From positions 1-12,592 of the forward strand of contig DAHZDR010000143.1 of the NCBI GenBank assembly GCA_027403435.1: a stretch of 12,592 nucleotides of DNA. Reading direction: 5' to 3'. Origin of the DNA: Deltaproteobacteria bacterium (lineage in GTDB: Bacteria > Desulfobacterota > Binatia > Binatales > Binataceae). The translations under genes and the position numbers were made by a program. The notes below the pieces were generated by a model, which searched no databases, was not told where the DNA came from, and worked only from the letters and a program-made list of their open reading frames with translations. The stretch's first letter is position 1, and the number at the start of each line of letters is the position of its first letter. This document shows, piece by piece, positions 5,613 through 12,592 of this stretch.

Positions 5613-7846
5613 GCCAAGCGCCGGCGGCCTTGCCGGGCGAACCACGAGTCGATCTTGCGGCGGCGCGATCGCACGGCCTGACCGCCGCGGAATTCGCCGC
5701 GATCGAACGCCTTATGGGCCGCACGCCGACTTTCACCGAGCTCGGCGTGTTTTCCGTGATGTGGTCGGAGCATTGCTCCTACAAGTCCTCGCGCAAACAT
5801 CTCCAGACCCTGCCGCGCGAGGGTCCGAACGTGATTGGCGGACCGGGCGAAAACGCCGGCGCGATCGACGTCGGCGACGGCTGGGTCGCCGTCTTCAAAA
5901 TCGAAAGCCACAACCATCCGTCGTACGTCGAGCCGTATCAGGGCGCGGCGACCGGCGTCGGCGGCATCCTGCGCGACATCTTCACGATGGGCGCGCGGCC
6001 GATCGCGAGCATGGATTCGCTCAAGTTCGGCGCCATCGACCATCCGCGCACCCGCTATCTGGTGAACGGCGTGGTCGGCGGAATCGGCGGCTACGGCAAT
6101 TGCGTTGGCGTGCCAACCGTCGCCGGCGAGCTGATGTTCGATCCCGGCTACAACGGCAACATCCTCGTCAACGCCTTCGCGCTCGGACTCGCGCGGCGCG
6201 AGGATTTGCAGAGCGCCCGCGCGCGCGGCGTCGGCAATCCCGTCCTCTATGTCGGCTCGGCGACCGGCCGCGACGGGATTCACGGCGCCAGCTTGCTCGC
6301 CTCCGCCGAATTCGACGCCGGGAGCGAGGCCAAGCGGCCGACCGTTCAGGTCGGCGATCCGTTCACCGAAAAGCTGCTGATCGAGGCTTGCCTCGAAGCG
6401 ATCAAGACCGGCGCGATCGCCGCGATTCAGGACATGGGCGCGGCCGGCCTCACCTCGTCCTCCAGCGAGATGGCGGGACGCGGCGGACTCGGCGTCGAGC
6501 TTGACCTCGACCGCGTGCCGCTGCGCGAAGCGAATCTTTCGCCCTACGAAATCCTGCTCTCGGAGTCGCAGGAGCGGATGCTGATCGTCGCCGAGCACGG
6601 GCGCGAGGCGGAACTGGCGGCGGTTTTCGAACGCTGGGACCTGCATGCCGTGGTGATTGGCCGAATCACTGGCGACGGCCGCTGGCGCGCCCGCTTCAAG
6701 GGCCAGGTCGTCGCCGATATCCCCGTCGCCGCAATCAGCGACGACGCGCCGCTCTACGATCGTCCGGCCGCGCCGCCGGCTCCGCTTCGCGACAGCTCCA
6801 GTCCGCGCCTGACCACGGCCATCTCGCGGCCCGATCCGGCCGCCGCGCTACGCGCGTTGCTCGCGAGTCCCAATGTCGCGTCGCGCCGATGGGTCTTTCG
6901 GCAATACGATTCGCTGGTGCTGAGCAACACCGTCGCCGGTCCCGGCGGCGACGCCGCGGTGTTGCGCATCAAAGGCTCGCGCCGCGGCCTTGCGCTCAAG
7001 GTCGATTCGAATCCGCGCGCCTGCGCGATCGATCCATATCTCGGCGCGGTCGCCACCGTCTGCGAAGCGGCGCGCAACGTCGCCTGCGCCGGAGCGCGCC
7101 CGGCGGCGATCACCAACTGTCTCAATTACGGCAATCCCGAGCGGCCGGAAATCATGTGGCAGTTCGTGCGCGGCGTGGCCGGACTGCGCGCCGCCGCGCG
7201 CGCCTTCGCCACTCCGGTGATCAGCGGCAATGTGAGCTTTTACAACGAGACCGAAGGCCGCGCGATTCCGCCCACGCCGACTATCGCGATCGTCGGCACG
7301 TTCGCCGACGTTTCGCTCAACGTAAAGCATTACTTTAGTTTCCCCGGCGACGCGATTGTGCTGGTGCGCACCGCCGCGCCGTCGCTCGCCGCCAGCGAAT
7401 ACGCCGACCTCTTTGGCGCCGCGGATGACGCGCTGACGCCGATCGACCTCGGGCGCGAACGCCGCCTGCTTGACGGGCTGGTTGAATGTGCGCAACGGCG
7501 GTTGATAAGATCGGCCCACGACGTAAGCGAGGGCGGGATCGCTGTGGCGCTTGCCGAAGCCTGCTTCAATCCCGCCGCGCCAGCCGGTGCGGAGATCGTT
7601 CCTGACGCCATCGACGCAAGCGTCGCGGCGTGGTTCGGCGAAGGAGCTTCGAGCGTGATTTTGTCCCTGCCGGCGGAAAATCTTAAAGCGATACATGAAA
7701 TTTTTGCGCCGCTCGAAGTCCGCTCGATAGGCCGCGTGACCGCCGCGCCGCGCCTGAAAATCGGCCGCCAAATCGACGAAGAGGTCGCCGCCCTGATGCG
7801 GCTTTACGAAGACGCGCTGCCTGGGAGGCTCGGCCGCCATGACTGA
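5609..7846 (+). CDS. purL: FGAR amidotransferase synthetase subunit PurL
   Basis: PurL carries the ATP-dependent synthetase active site that turns FGAR plus ammonia into FGAM. At 745 residues it is the small PurL type, which needs PurS and PurQ. Signatures in order are WSEHCSYKSSRKHL (52-65, His55 a probable active-site residue), GPGENAGAIDVGDGW (78-92), KIESHNHPSYVEPYQGAATG (97-116), DMGAAGLTSSSSEMAGRGG (275-293), SESQERML (318-325) and, in the second half, ISGNVSFYNET. The half-to-half repeat of AIR-synthase-like domains is therefore complete. GGAG at 5598-5601 lies 7 bp before the ATG. The 3' end overlaps purF by 8 bp. I see no truncation or missing motif. Confidence 0.96.
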   Translation: MSQAPAALPGEPRVDLAAARSHGLTAAEFAAIERLMGRTPTFTELGVFSVMWSEHCSYKSSRKHLQTLPREGPNVIGGPGENAGAIDVGDGWVAVFKIESHNHPSYVEPYQGAATGVGGILRDIFTMGARPIASMDSLKFGAIDHPRTRYLVNGVVGGIGGYGNCVGVPTVAGELMFDPGYNGNILVNAFALGLARREDLQSARARGVGNPVLYVGSATGRDGIHGASLLASAEFDAGSEAKRPTVQVGDPFTEKLLIEACLEAIKTGAIAAIQDMGAAGLTSSSSEMAGRGGLGVELDLDRVPLREANLSPYEILLSESQERMLIVAEHGREAELAAVFERWDLHAVVIGRITGDGRWRARFKGQVVADIPVAAISDDAPLYDRPAAPPAPLRDSSSPRLTTAISRPDPAAALRALLASPNVASRRWVFRQYDSLVLSNTVAGPGGDAAVLRIKGSRRGLALKVDSNPRACAIDPYLGAVATVCEAARNVACAGARPAAITNCLNYGNPERPEIMWQFVRGVAGLRAAARAFATPVISGNVSFYNETEGRAIPPTPTIAIVGTFADVSLNVKHYFSFPGDAIVLVRTAAPSLAASEYADLFGAADDALTPIDLGRERRLLDGLVECAQRRLIRSAHDVSEGGIAVALAEACFNPAAPAGAEIVPDAIDASVAAWFGEGASSVILSLPAENLKAIHEIFAPLEVRSIGRVTAAPRLKIGRQIDEEVAALMRLYEDALPGRLGRHD

Positions 7847-9329
7847 TAGCCCCGAGTTGTCAGTTGTACTGGACGCCGCCGAGGCCAAGCTCGACGGATT
7901 TCATGAAGAGTGCGGCGTCTTCGGCGTCTATGGCCATCCCGAGGCCGCCAACCTCGTATATCTCGGCCTCTACGCCCTGCAACATCGCGGGCAGGAGTCC
8001 GCGGGCATCGTCTCGTCCAATGGCAAGGCGCTAATCTCGCATCGCGGGATGGGCCTGGTCGCCGACATTTTCAATAGCGCGGTGCTGGAGCAACTCGAAG
8101 GCACCGCCGCCATTGGCCACAACCGTTATTCCACCACCGGATCGACTTCGCTCAAGAATTGCCAGCCGCTGGTGGTCGAGTACGCGCACGGCGGGCTCGC
8201 GCTCGCGCATAACGGCAACCTGGTCAATTTCCGCGAGCTGCGCGAGCAGCTTGAAGCGAACGGTTCGATCTTCCAGTCGTCCTCGGACAGCGAACTCGCG
8301 ATCCATCTGATCGCGGCCTCGCATGCGCCCGATCTGCCCGGCCGCGTGGCCGACGCGCTCGCGCGGATCCGCGGCGCCTATTCCGTGGTCGTGCTGACCG
8401 AACGCTGCCTGATTGCGGCGCGCGATCCGCAGGGCTTCCGCCCGCTGGTGCTGGGCCGTCTCAACGGCGCCACGATCGTCGCCTCCGAAACCTGCGCGCT
8501 CGACCTGGTGCGGGCCGAATATCTCCGCGAGATCGAGCCGGGCGAGATGGTCGTGATCACCGACGAAGGCGTCCGCTCGATCCATCCGTTCCAGCCGGCG
8601 CCGGCCCGCCGATGCATCTTCGAGTATGTCTATTTCGCGCGGCCCGACAGCCTGCTTTACGGCCGCAACGTCTATTCGGTGCGCAAGCTGCAGGGCCGGG
8701 CCCTCGCCCGCGAATGTTCCGCCGACGCCGATATCGTCGTCCCGGTGCCCGATTCGGGCAACTCCGCCGCGCTTGGCTACGCCGAGGAGTCGGGAATTCC
8801 GTTCGAGATGGCGCTGGTGCGCAGCCACTATATCGGCCGCACTTTTATCGAGCCGCGCCAGTCGATCCGCCATTTCGGCGTCAAGATCAAATTCAATCCG
8901 GTCGCCGAATTGCTCAAGGGCAAGCGGATCGTGCTGGTCGAGGATTCGCTGGTGCGCGGCACCACCCTGCGCAAGGTCATCCCGATGCTGCGGCAGGCGG
9001 GCGCGCGCGAGGTGCATATGCGGATTGCGGCGCCGCCGACCACCAACTCATGTTTTTACGGCATCGACACGCCGACCCGCGAGGAACTGCTCGCGTCGCA
9101 TCATTCGGTCGAGGAGATTCGCCAGTACATCACGGCGGATTCGCTCGGCTACCTGAGTTGGGAAGGGCTTTACTCGTTCATGGAGGGCCCGCGTTCCGGC
9201 TATTGCGACGCCTGCTTCACCGGCAAATATCCGGTGGAGATTCCGCACTACGCCCAACCCGCGCAGTTGCATCTATTCGACGCGGTCGAACACGCCGCCG
9301 CCCACCGCCAACCCGCGTCAGCCGGTTAA
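7839..9329 (+). CDS. purF: Amidophosphoribosyltransferase, Fe-S (Bacillus-type) with propeptide
   Basis: PurF catalyses the first committed step: PRPP and glutamine give phosphoribosylamine. The 496-residue product starts with a 24-residue segment before Cys25, the N-terminal nucleophile in EECGVFGVYGH. In Bacillus-type enzymes such a propeptide is removed autocatalytically. The glutaminase half includes LQHRGQESAGI, NRYSTTGS and LAHNGNLVN. The PRPP loop is IVLVEDSLVRGTTL (364-377). Four cysteines line up with the [4Fe-4S] ligands of B. subtilis PurF: Cys259 (RRCIFEYVYFARPDS), Cys405 (SCFYGID), and Cys456 and Cys459 (YCDACF). Oxygen-sensitive stability and nucleotide feedback, known for that type, are therefore likely. 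GGGAGG at 7823-7828 is a strong Shine-Dalgarno inside purL. The gene ends 3 bp from the convergent peroxidase gene, with no room for a terminator. Confidence 0.96.
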   Translation: MTDSPELSVVLDAAEAKLDGFHEECGVFGVYGHPEAANLVYLGLYALQHRGQESAGIVSSNGKALISHRGMGLVADIFNSAVLEQLEGTAAIGHNRYSTTGSTSLKNCQPLVVEYAHGGLALAHNGNLVNFRELREQLEANGSIFQSSSDSELAIHLIAASHAPDLPGRVADALARIRGAYSVVVLTERCLIAARDPQGFRPLVLGRLNGATIVASETCALDLVRAEYLREIEPGEMVVITDEGVRSIHPFQPAPARRCIFEYVYFARPDSLLYGRNVYSVRKLQGRALARECSADADIVVPVPDSGNSAALGYAEESGIPFEMALVRSHYIGRTFIEPRQSIRHFGVKIKFNPVAELLKGKRIVLVEDSLVRGTTLRKVIPMLRQAGAREVHMRIAAPPTTNSCFYGIDTPTREELLASHHSVEEIRQYITADSLGYLSWEGLYSFMEGPRSGYCDACFTGKYPVEIPHYAQPAQLHLFDAVEHAAAHRQPASAG

Positions 9330-9332
9330 GGC

Positions 9333-10256
9333 TTATGACGTCAATGCGCGTAAAGTCTCGATCGATGGCGCGAAAAACGTGGCGCCGAAAACGGCGCGCG
9401 TGAACTCGAGCAGGCGATCGTGCGGCGCGTCGGCGCCTTGCCCGATCATCCGGTCCAGCATCTTTTCCGGAATCCCGGGATTGCGGGCGTACGCGATAAA
9501 GAAAAGTCCGGCGTCCGAAGTCGTGCCGCAGGGAAAGCCGTAGCGCACGATCTGGAGTTCCCGGCCGTCTTCCTCGATCGACACGCGGCTGATGTGCGCC
9601 GTCGGCGGCTGCTCCCCCCCGGCGAGCTCCGCGCTGTCGGACTTGCGCCGGCCGATGATCTTTTCCTGCTCGCCGATTGGCAGCGATCGCCATCGCGCCA
9701 GGTCGTGAATATAGCGCTGGATGAAAACGTAGGCGCCGCCGGCGAAGTCGGGATCCTCGTCGCCAACCAGCGCCGCCGCCGCGCGCTCCGCGCCTTGCGG
9801 ATTTTCCGTGCCGTCGATGAAGCCGGTCAGATCGCGCCCGTCGAGATAGTTGAGGCTGCGCGCCTCCTCCATGACCTCCGCAAGCGGCCCTAACAAGTCT
9901 CTGACGCGGAGCGCCAGCTCGAAATTGAGATCGGCTCGATCCGAATTGATGTGGAACATCAGATCGCCGCCGGACGCGGGCGCGACTCTTTCACCCGCCC
10001 GCCGCGGTTTGAAGGGCGTCAGCGCGGCCGGACGTTTGGCCGGCGATATTATCTTCCAGAAGTCCGCGCCGAAGCCCACCACGCAGACCAGGCCGCTGGA
10101 GGTATCGACGGCCGCAACCTGCTCGGCCAGCGACGGAATTCGGGCCAGGGCGCGCGCCGCTTGCGCGCCGTTTTTGGCCGGATCGACGACCCGAAGAATC
10201 AGGACGATCGCGTGAGCGCGGGGTTGAGCCTCAATTTTGAGTTGTGGCGTGGGCAC
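9333..10256 (-). CDS. DyP-type heme peroxidase, YfeX-like
   Basis: The 307-residue product matches the bacterial YfeX-like class of dye-decolourising peroxidases. These bind heme b and use hydrogen peroxide to oxidise varied substrates. The family motif is DLTGFIDGTENP (142-153), with Asp148 the catalytic distal Asp. His221 in TAHISRVSI is the proximal heme ligand and Arg238 in IVRYGFPCG the distal Arg. The order and spacing agree with E. coli YfeX (Asp143, His215, Arg232, as I recall). There is no signal peptide, so it should be cytoplasmic. The C-terminus ends LRALTS and shows no obvious encapsulin-targeting tail; no encapsulin gene is nearby. The start is a GTG with GGAG only 1 bp upstream, an oddly short spacing, but I found no better start. 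Its physiological substrate cannot be read from sequence. Confidence 0.9.
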   Translation of the reverse strand: MPTPQLKIEAQPRAHAIVLILRVVDPAKNGAQAARALARIPSLAEQVAAVDTSSGLVCVVGFGADFWKIISPAKRPAALTPFKPRRAGERVAPASGGDLMFHINSDRADLNFELALRVRDLLGPLAEVMEEARSLNYLDGRDLTGFIDGTENPQGAERAAAALVGDEDPDFAGGAYVFIQRYIHDLARWRSLPIGEQEKIIGRRKSDSAELAGGEQPPTAHISRVSIEEDGRELQIVRYGFPCGTTSDAGLFFIAYARNPGIPEKMLDRMIGQGADAPHDRLLEFTRAVFGATFFAPSIETLRALTS

Positions 10257-10358
10257 GCTCCAGTATTGCGCGCGGTTCGCAACGCTGACAAGCGCGCGCC
10301 TCCAAAGCGATCTCTCGGCGCCGCACGGAGTCCGCGCGGCGAAGCATCCGGGGATTAT

Positions 10359-10385
10359 GCGCCGCGCTCAAACCTGGCGCGGCGC
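10359..10385. repeat. GC-rich stem-loop between the DUF1329 gene and the peroxidase gene
   Basis: Perfect 9 bp arms GCGCCGCGC (10359-10367) and GCGCGGCGC (10377-10385) flank a 9-base loop. It lies in the 184 bp gap (10257-10440) between two minus-strand genes. No T-run follows on the minus strand, so it is not a classical terminator. It could limit read-through from the DUF1329 gene or stabilise a transcript end. I see no open frame or clear promoter in the rest of this gap. Confidence 0.35.
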
Positions 10386-10440
10386 GCGGCGCGGGAACTT
10401 AACGAACGTCACGCCCGCCGCCGGACGCTTTCAAACCGCA

Positions 10441-11784
10441 CTAGCGCATGACCTCGCTCAGCCCGCCCGGCGTGGTGTAGCGCTCGATATCCCCGTACTC
10501 CTCCGGCGCTTCATCGTTAATCAGCACGTCGTAACCGTGGCCGTCGTTGGGGCCGCTGAAAGTGGCGTGCCGGTTTTGCAAGTCCCAATAGTGCGAGTAT
10601 TGAGCCCCGGACGAGTTCTGCGGCCCGACGCGCGGAACCTTGATTACGATCGGTTGCAGCAGCGCGACTTTCCATAGCCGCATCTGCGAATCGTAGAGGT
10701 CCTGCCACAAGGCGCCGTAAAACTGCCGGTCGATATAGATGATCCGCTTGCCGTAGCAGTAGCCCGCCGCCTTGGCGGGCAGCTTGCGAATTTCGAGCGC
10801 GTAAGTGTCGCGCAGCTCCCACTTGCCCCACGACGGCTTGGGCCATCCCAGCGGCATATCGTAGTCCTGCGGAAAATTCGCCCCCGCGGTCCCGACGTCC
10901 ATCTGCGCGAGGATTTTCCTCTCGCCGATCAAGTGAGCGTTGAAATCAGGGATATTGGCGTCGAAGGCGAAGCGGCCGTCATCGGGCGTCGTGTCCGAGC
11001 CGGAACTGGCGCAGCGCGCGGCCGCGGATAGCGACTGTGCGCGCCGCAACACCGGCAGAAAAACGTAAATCTCTTCCGGTTTCGTCAAGTCGGCATAGCC
11101 AATTGTCAGGGTTGCCGTGTACTTCTGTTGCTCCGGCTCCTCGATCATGAACCAGGTGGTGTAGAATTTGCCTGCGCCGCCTGGAATCGTTGTTGGGACT
11201 CCGGGGTCGGTGTTGTAGGCGAGCTGCCGGTAAACCCACAAACCCTTGATGCAGCTGGCATTGCCGTAGGAGTCGAGCGTGCACGAGAATCCGAGGTTGT
11301 TGCGCGTGTTGACCACGAGATGGGGAATGTAGCGGAACCAGAAGTTCGCAAGGATTTTCCATCCCTCATGCGGTGCGGCGGGTGAAGGAAAGGGAACTCC
11401 GCCCTGATAATCCACCACGGTCAGGCCGCCATCCGGCAACGCCGCAAGCTGCGTCTGCGAGCCGTATTTTTCCGTCGCCGCCAGATACCCGGCGGGCAGC
11501 GGATGAATCACCGTCGGGCCGACTTCCATTGCCACATCGGCCGGCATCTTCCAGTAATAGCCGCCCGCAAACAGCGCGATCATGCCGTCCGGCATGAATT
11601 GCCGGTATTGCCGCCAGTTCAGCGCCGTGATTCGCGTGCCGGCGGCGATGCCGGAGGTGACGGCGTTCACGCTTCCGGCGTCAGCGGCGGCGGCGCCCGA
11701 AGCGGCGGCGCGGACGCGGCGGGGATTCGCCAGGAAGAAGGCGACTACCAAGGCCAGACAGATAAGGCCGCGCGGTTGCTTCAT
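10441..11784 (-). CDS. Exported DUF1329 protein (LolB-like outer-membrane-associated family)
   Basis: The 447-residue product begins with a Sec signal peptide: Arg5, the hydrophobic core LICLALVVAFFLA (7-19), and likely cleavage after RVRA (23-26). There is no lipobox cysteine near the cleavage site, so it should be a soluble periplasmic or outer-membrane-associated protein. DUF1329 landmarks are GTRITALNWRQYRQFMPDG (49-67) near the N-terminus and YIDRQFYGALWQDLYDSQ (350-367) with RLWK (369-372) near the C-terminus. Family members are of unknown function; their fold is reported to resemble lipoprotein-carrier proteins, and they often lie near exporters or lipid and hydrocarbon metabolism genes. 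No such partner is visible here. ATG 11784 has GGGGG 7 bp upstream. The length is typical. The gene is followed on the same strand by the peroxidase gene after 184 bp, so linkage is possible but not proven. Confidence 0.85.
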   Translation of the reverse strand: MKQPRGLICLALVVAFFLANPRRVRAAASGAAAADAGSVNAVTSGIAAGTRITALNWRQYRQFMPDGMIALFAGGYYWKMPADVAMEVGPTVIHPLPAGYLAATEKYGSQTQLAALPDGGLTVVDYQGGVPFPSPAAPHEGWKILANFWFRYIPHLVVNTRNNLGFSCTLDSYGNASCIKGLWVYRQLAYNTDPGVPTTIPGGAGKFYTTWFMIEEPEQQKYTATLTIGYADLTKPEEIYVFLPVLRRAQSLSAAARCASSGSDTTPDDGRFAFDANIPDFNAHLIGERKILAQMDVGTAGANFPQDYDMPLGWPKPSWGKWELRDTYALEIRKLPAKAAGYCYGKRIIYIDRQFYGALWQDLYDSQMRLWKVALLQPIVIKVPRVGPQNSSGAQYSHYWDLQNRHATFSGPNDGHGYDVLINDEAPEEYGDIERYTTPGGLSEVMR

Positions 11785-12004
11785 GTATTAGCCCCCGATC
11801 CGGGATTGCCATTGTATATTTTCAATTCCGATGCACAGTCGCACCGACCTCAGGGGTTTTGCAAACGCGAAGTTGCGCCGGAGGCCAGGCGCGTCCGCCG
11901 CCCTTGAGCCAGCCGCTTCCTCAACGATCTGGCGCGTCCGCACATGTCGTCGTTCCTGCCCTATTAATTGAGAATCTGATAACCTTACCATCCTGAGCAT
12001 TGGC
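11785..12004. promoter_or_regulatory. Divergent intergenic region between the DUF1329 gene and a small plus-strand gene
   Basis: This 220 bp stretch separates two divergent genes and must hold both promoters. An AT-rich patch at about 11814-11828 (minus strand TATACAAT and TTGAAAA) may supply the -10 of the DUF1329 gene, though no -35 fits well. On the plus strand, TTGAGA at 11968-11973 matches five of six -35 bases, and GATAAC or TACCAT downstream are poor -10 candidates at wrong spacing. I see no open frame of note, no strong hairpin and no repeat in it. Confidence 0.3.
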
Positions 12005-12259
12005 GTGGCGCATCATATGACCGTGACGACGCCGACCAACCCCGAGCGCGCTCACCGGAAAAGGCGCGGCTGGAAAGATGAGTTGATCGCGCTCGTGACC
12101 GATGTGGCGGCCGAGATGGATATCTCAGAGGCCGAGGTGCTTACGCTGGCGAAGTCGCAATTCGGCCGGGAAGTCGCGGACCTGCGCGAGTTGCTGCCGG
12201 ACGAACTTGGGCGGCTCTATGAAGTCGTCGCCGAGTTGCAACGCCGGGTACAGGAATGA
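12005..12259 (+). CDS. Small helical protein of unknown function
   Basis: The frame gives 84 residues from GTG 12005, or 80 from ATG 12017; the GTG has a GAG 7 bp upstream, and the ATG has no clear Shine-Dalgarno. I do not recognise the family. The N-terminal third is basic (ERAHRKRRGWKDE), which could bind nucleic acid. The remainder alternates hydrophobic and charged residues as two or three amphipathic helices (ISEAEVLTLAKSQFG, then VADLRELLPDELGRLYEVV). The pattern of a helix, a Phe-Gly turn, then a Leu-rich helix is reminiscent of small helical domains in phage recombination proteins, but this is only a visual resemblance. No signal peptide or membrane segment is present. Its stop overlaps an ATG of the next frame (ATGA at 12256-12259), so the two are probably translated together. 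Confidence 0.62.
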   Translation: MAHHMTVTTPTNPERAHRKRRGWKDELIALVTDVAAEMDISEAEVLTLAKSQFGREVADLRELLPDELGRLYEVVAELQRRVQE

Positions 12260-12264
12260 TTGCG

Positions 12265-12477
12265 ATGGAATATCGACGAATCTCGAAATTGCAGCTATGC
12301 GGAATCGCGGGCGGCGCATTTTTCGTTTCCTGCGTCTTCGCGGGATGCTCGGCGATTTTTCCGCCGCTGCTGATTATCACGGTTCCGGCCGCGCTCGTCG
12401 CGCCGTTCGCCGTTGCGTTCGGGTTCCGACACGCGATTTTCCGGCCCGTGTCCGTACTGCGGCGCGCACTGCGATAG
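12265..12477 (+). CDS. Small membrane protein, probably the N-terminal part of a frameshifted membrane/zinc-ribbon protein
   Basis: This frame encodes 70 residues. After a short basic start (MEYRRISK), residues 9 to 54 are strongly hydrophobic, enough for one hairpin or two membrane segments with a Pro-Pro break at 33-34 (IFPPLLIITVPAALVAPFAV). The last residues (FRPVSVLRRALR) are arginine-rich and look like out-of-frame translation. AGGA at 12252-12255 sits 9 bp before ATG 12265; the alternative ATG 12256 overlaps the upstream stop and would add three residues. Removing one base of TTTT at 12437-12440 joins this frame to a zinc-ribbon tail and gives a 97-residue protein. The gene may thus be broken, may carry a sequencing or assembly error, or may use frameshifting. 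Function is unknown. Confidence 0.5.
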   Translation: MEYRRISKLQLCGIAGGAFFVSCVFAGCSAIFPPLLIITVPAALVAPFAVAFGFRHAIFRPVSVLRRALR

Positions 12478-12559
12478 CGCGTGGCGCGCCTTCACCTGCC
12501 GGACGTGCAAAAAGCGCGTGCTGTTCGCGGGTGACCGGCTGACGCGGCTGCCGGACTAG
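12441..12559 (+). pseudogene. Out-of-frame zinc-ribbon tail of the preceding membrane protein
   Basis: In the frame one base ahead of the hydrophobic frame, 12441-12559 encodes SGPCPYCG, then a short loop, then FTCRTCKKRVLFAGD, ending RLTRLPD before TAG at 12557-12559. CPYC and CRTC are two knuckles 12 residues apart, the spacing expected of a small zinc ribbon, and the trailing KKRV is common after such knuckles. The frame has no plausible start of its own after the TGA at 12371-12373 other than a TTG with no visible Shine-Dalgarno. It is best read as the C-terminus of the gene starting at 12265, separated by a single-base shift at TTTT 12437-12440. Confidence 0.5.
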
Positions 12560-12568
12560 CTTCCCGTC

Positions 12569-12591
12569 ATGCCCGGACTTGATCCGGGCAT
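12569..12591. repeat. Perfect inverted repeat resembling a dispersed intergenic element, cut by the window end
   Basis: ATGCCCGGA (12569-12577) and TCCGGGCAT (12583-12591) are perfect complements around the loop CTTGA. The preceding bases CGTC (12565-12568) complete the motif CGTCATGCCCGGACTTGATC, which strongly resembles a short palindromic repeat scattered through many proteobacterial genomes, especially Alphaproteobacteria, as I recall it. It begins a few bases after the zinc-ribbon stop and could fold as a transcript-end hairpin. Only one copy is in this window, so its repeat nature is inferred. Confidence 0.55.
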
Positions 12592-12592
12592 C

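Noticed and set aside
5420..6646. A minus-strand open frame of about 400 codons over purQ and purL
   Set aside because: It has the same shadow composition, opposite two complete and conserved genes, with no ribosome binding site or domain that I can see.
9333..9350. Encapsulin cargo-loading tail on the DyP peroxidase
   Set aside because: The C-terminus ends LRALTS directly after the peroxidase domain, with no linker and no targeting peptide, and no encapsulin gene lies nearby.
11856..11877. GCAAACG string resembling half of an enterobacterial PurR box
   Set aside because: The second half-site does not match the palindrome, and the site is far from the purine genes, next to a DUF1329 gene.
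1..12592. CRISPR array, toxin-antitoxin, phage or transposase signature
   Set aside because: I found no direct repeats with spacers, no integrase or transposase motif, and no tRNA-like attachment site. The only repeats are short inverted ones.

Overview
The window is about 12.6 kb of GC-rich bacterial chromosome. The reading frames are dense with GC-ending codons, and GTG and TTG starts are used. It looks like core chromosome with a small accessory edge. The order M16 peptidase, then dut, then purine genes resembles the pnp/M16/dut neighbourhood that I recall from Deltaproteobacteria. A DUF1329 protein, a small secreted beta-helix protein and separate PurS/PurQ/PurL subunits would fit a deltaproteobacterium-like lineage such as Candidatus Binatota. 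That placement is an inference from gene content and I hold it with low to moderate confidence.

Layout. (1) 1-1092: 3' part of an M16 zinc peptidase, cut by the window edge just after its HXXEH motif. (2) 1131-1730, minus strand: a secreted right-handed beta-helix protein lying between the peptidase and dut. (3) 1864-3805: a candidate extended -10 promoter and leader hairpin, then dut and purB 14 bp apart. (4) 3806-3961: a gap with a weak terminator-like hairpin and a possible second promoter. (5) 3962-9329: purC-purS-purQ-purL-purF, packed with 2 bp gaps or 4 to 8 bp overlaps, clearly one operon. (6) 9333-11784, minus strand: a YfeX-like DyP peroxidase converging on purF with only 3 bp between stops, then an exported DUF1329 protein. 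(7) 12005-12559: a two-gene plus-strand unit with a small helical protein of unknown function and a small membrane protein whose zinc-ribbon C-terminus lies in a different frame. (8) The window ends in a perfect inverted repeat resembling a dispersed intergenic element.

How the genes work together. PurF makes phosphoribosylamine from PRPP and glutamine. PurS, PurQ and PurL form the three-part FGAR amidotransferase. PurC and PurB carry out the consecutive SAICAR synthesis and cleavage steps, and PurB also acts in AMP synthesis. Dut removes dUTP and supplies dUMP, so the left cluster is a nucleotide-supply locus. The set is mosaic: PurB is of the long E. coli type, while PurF is of the B. subtilis Fe-S type with a propeptide.

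I see no CRISPR array, tRNA, rRNA, transposase or phage gene. I found no convincing new defence or mobile system. The least explained part is the right-hand end after about 11.8 kb.
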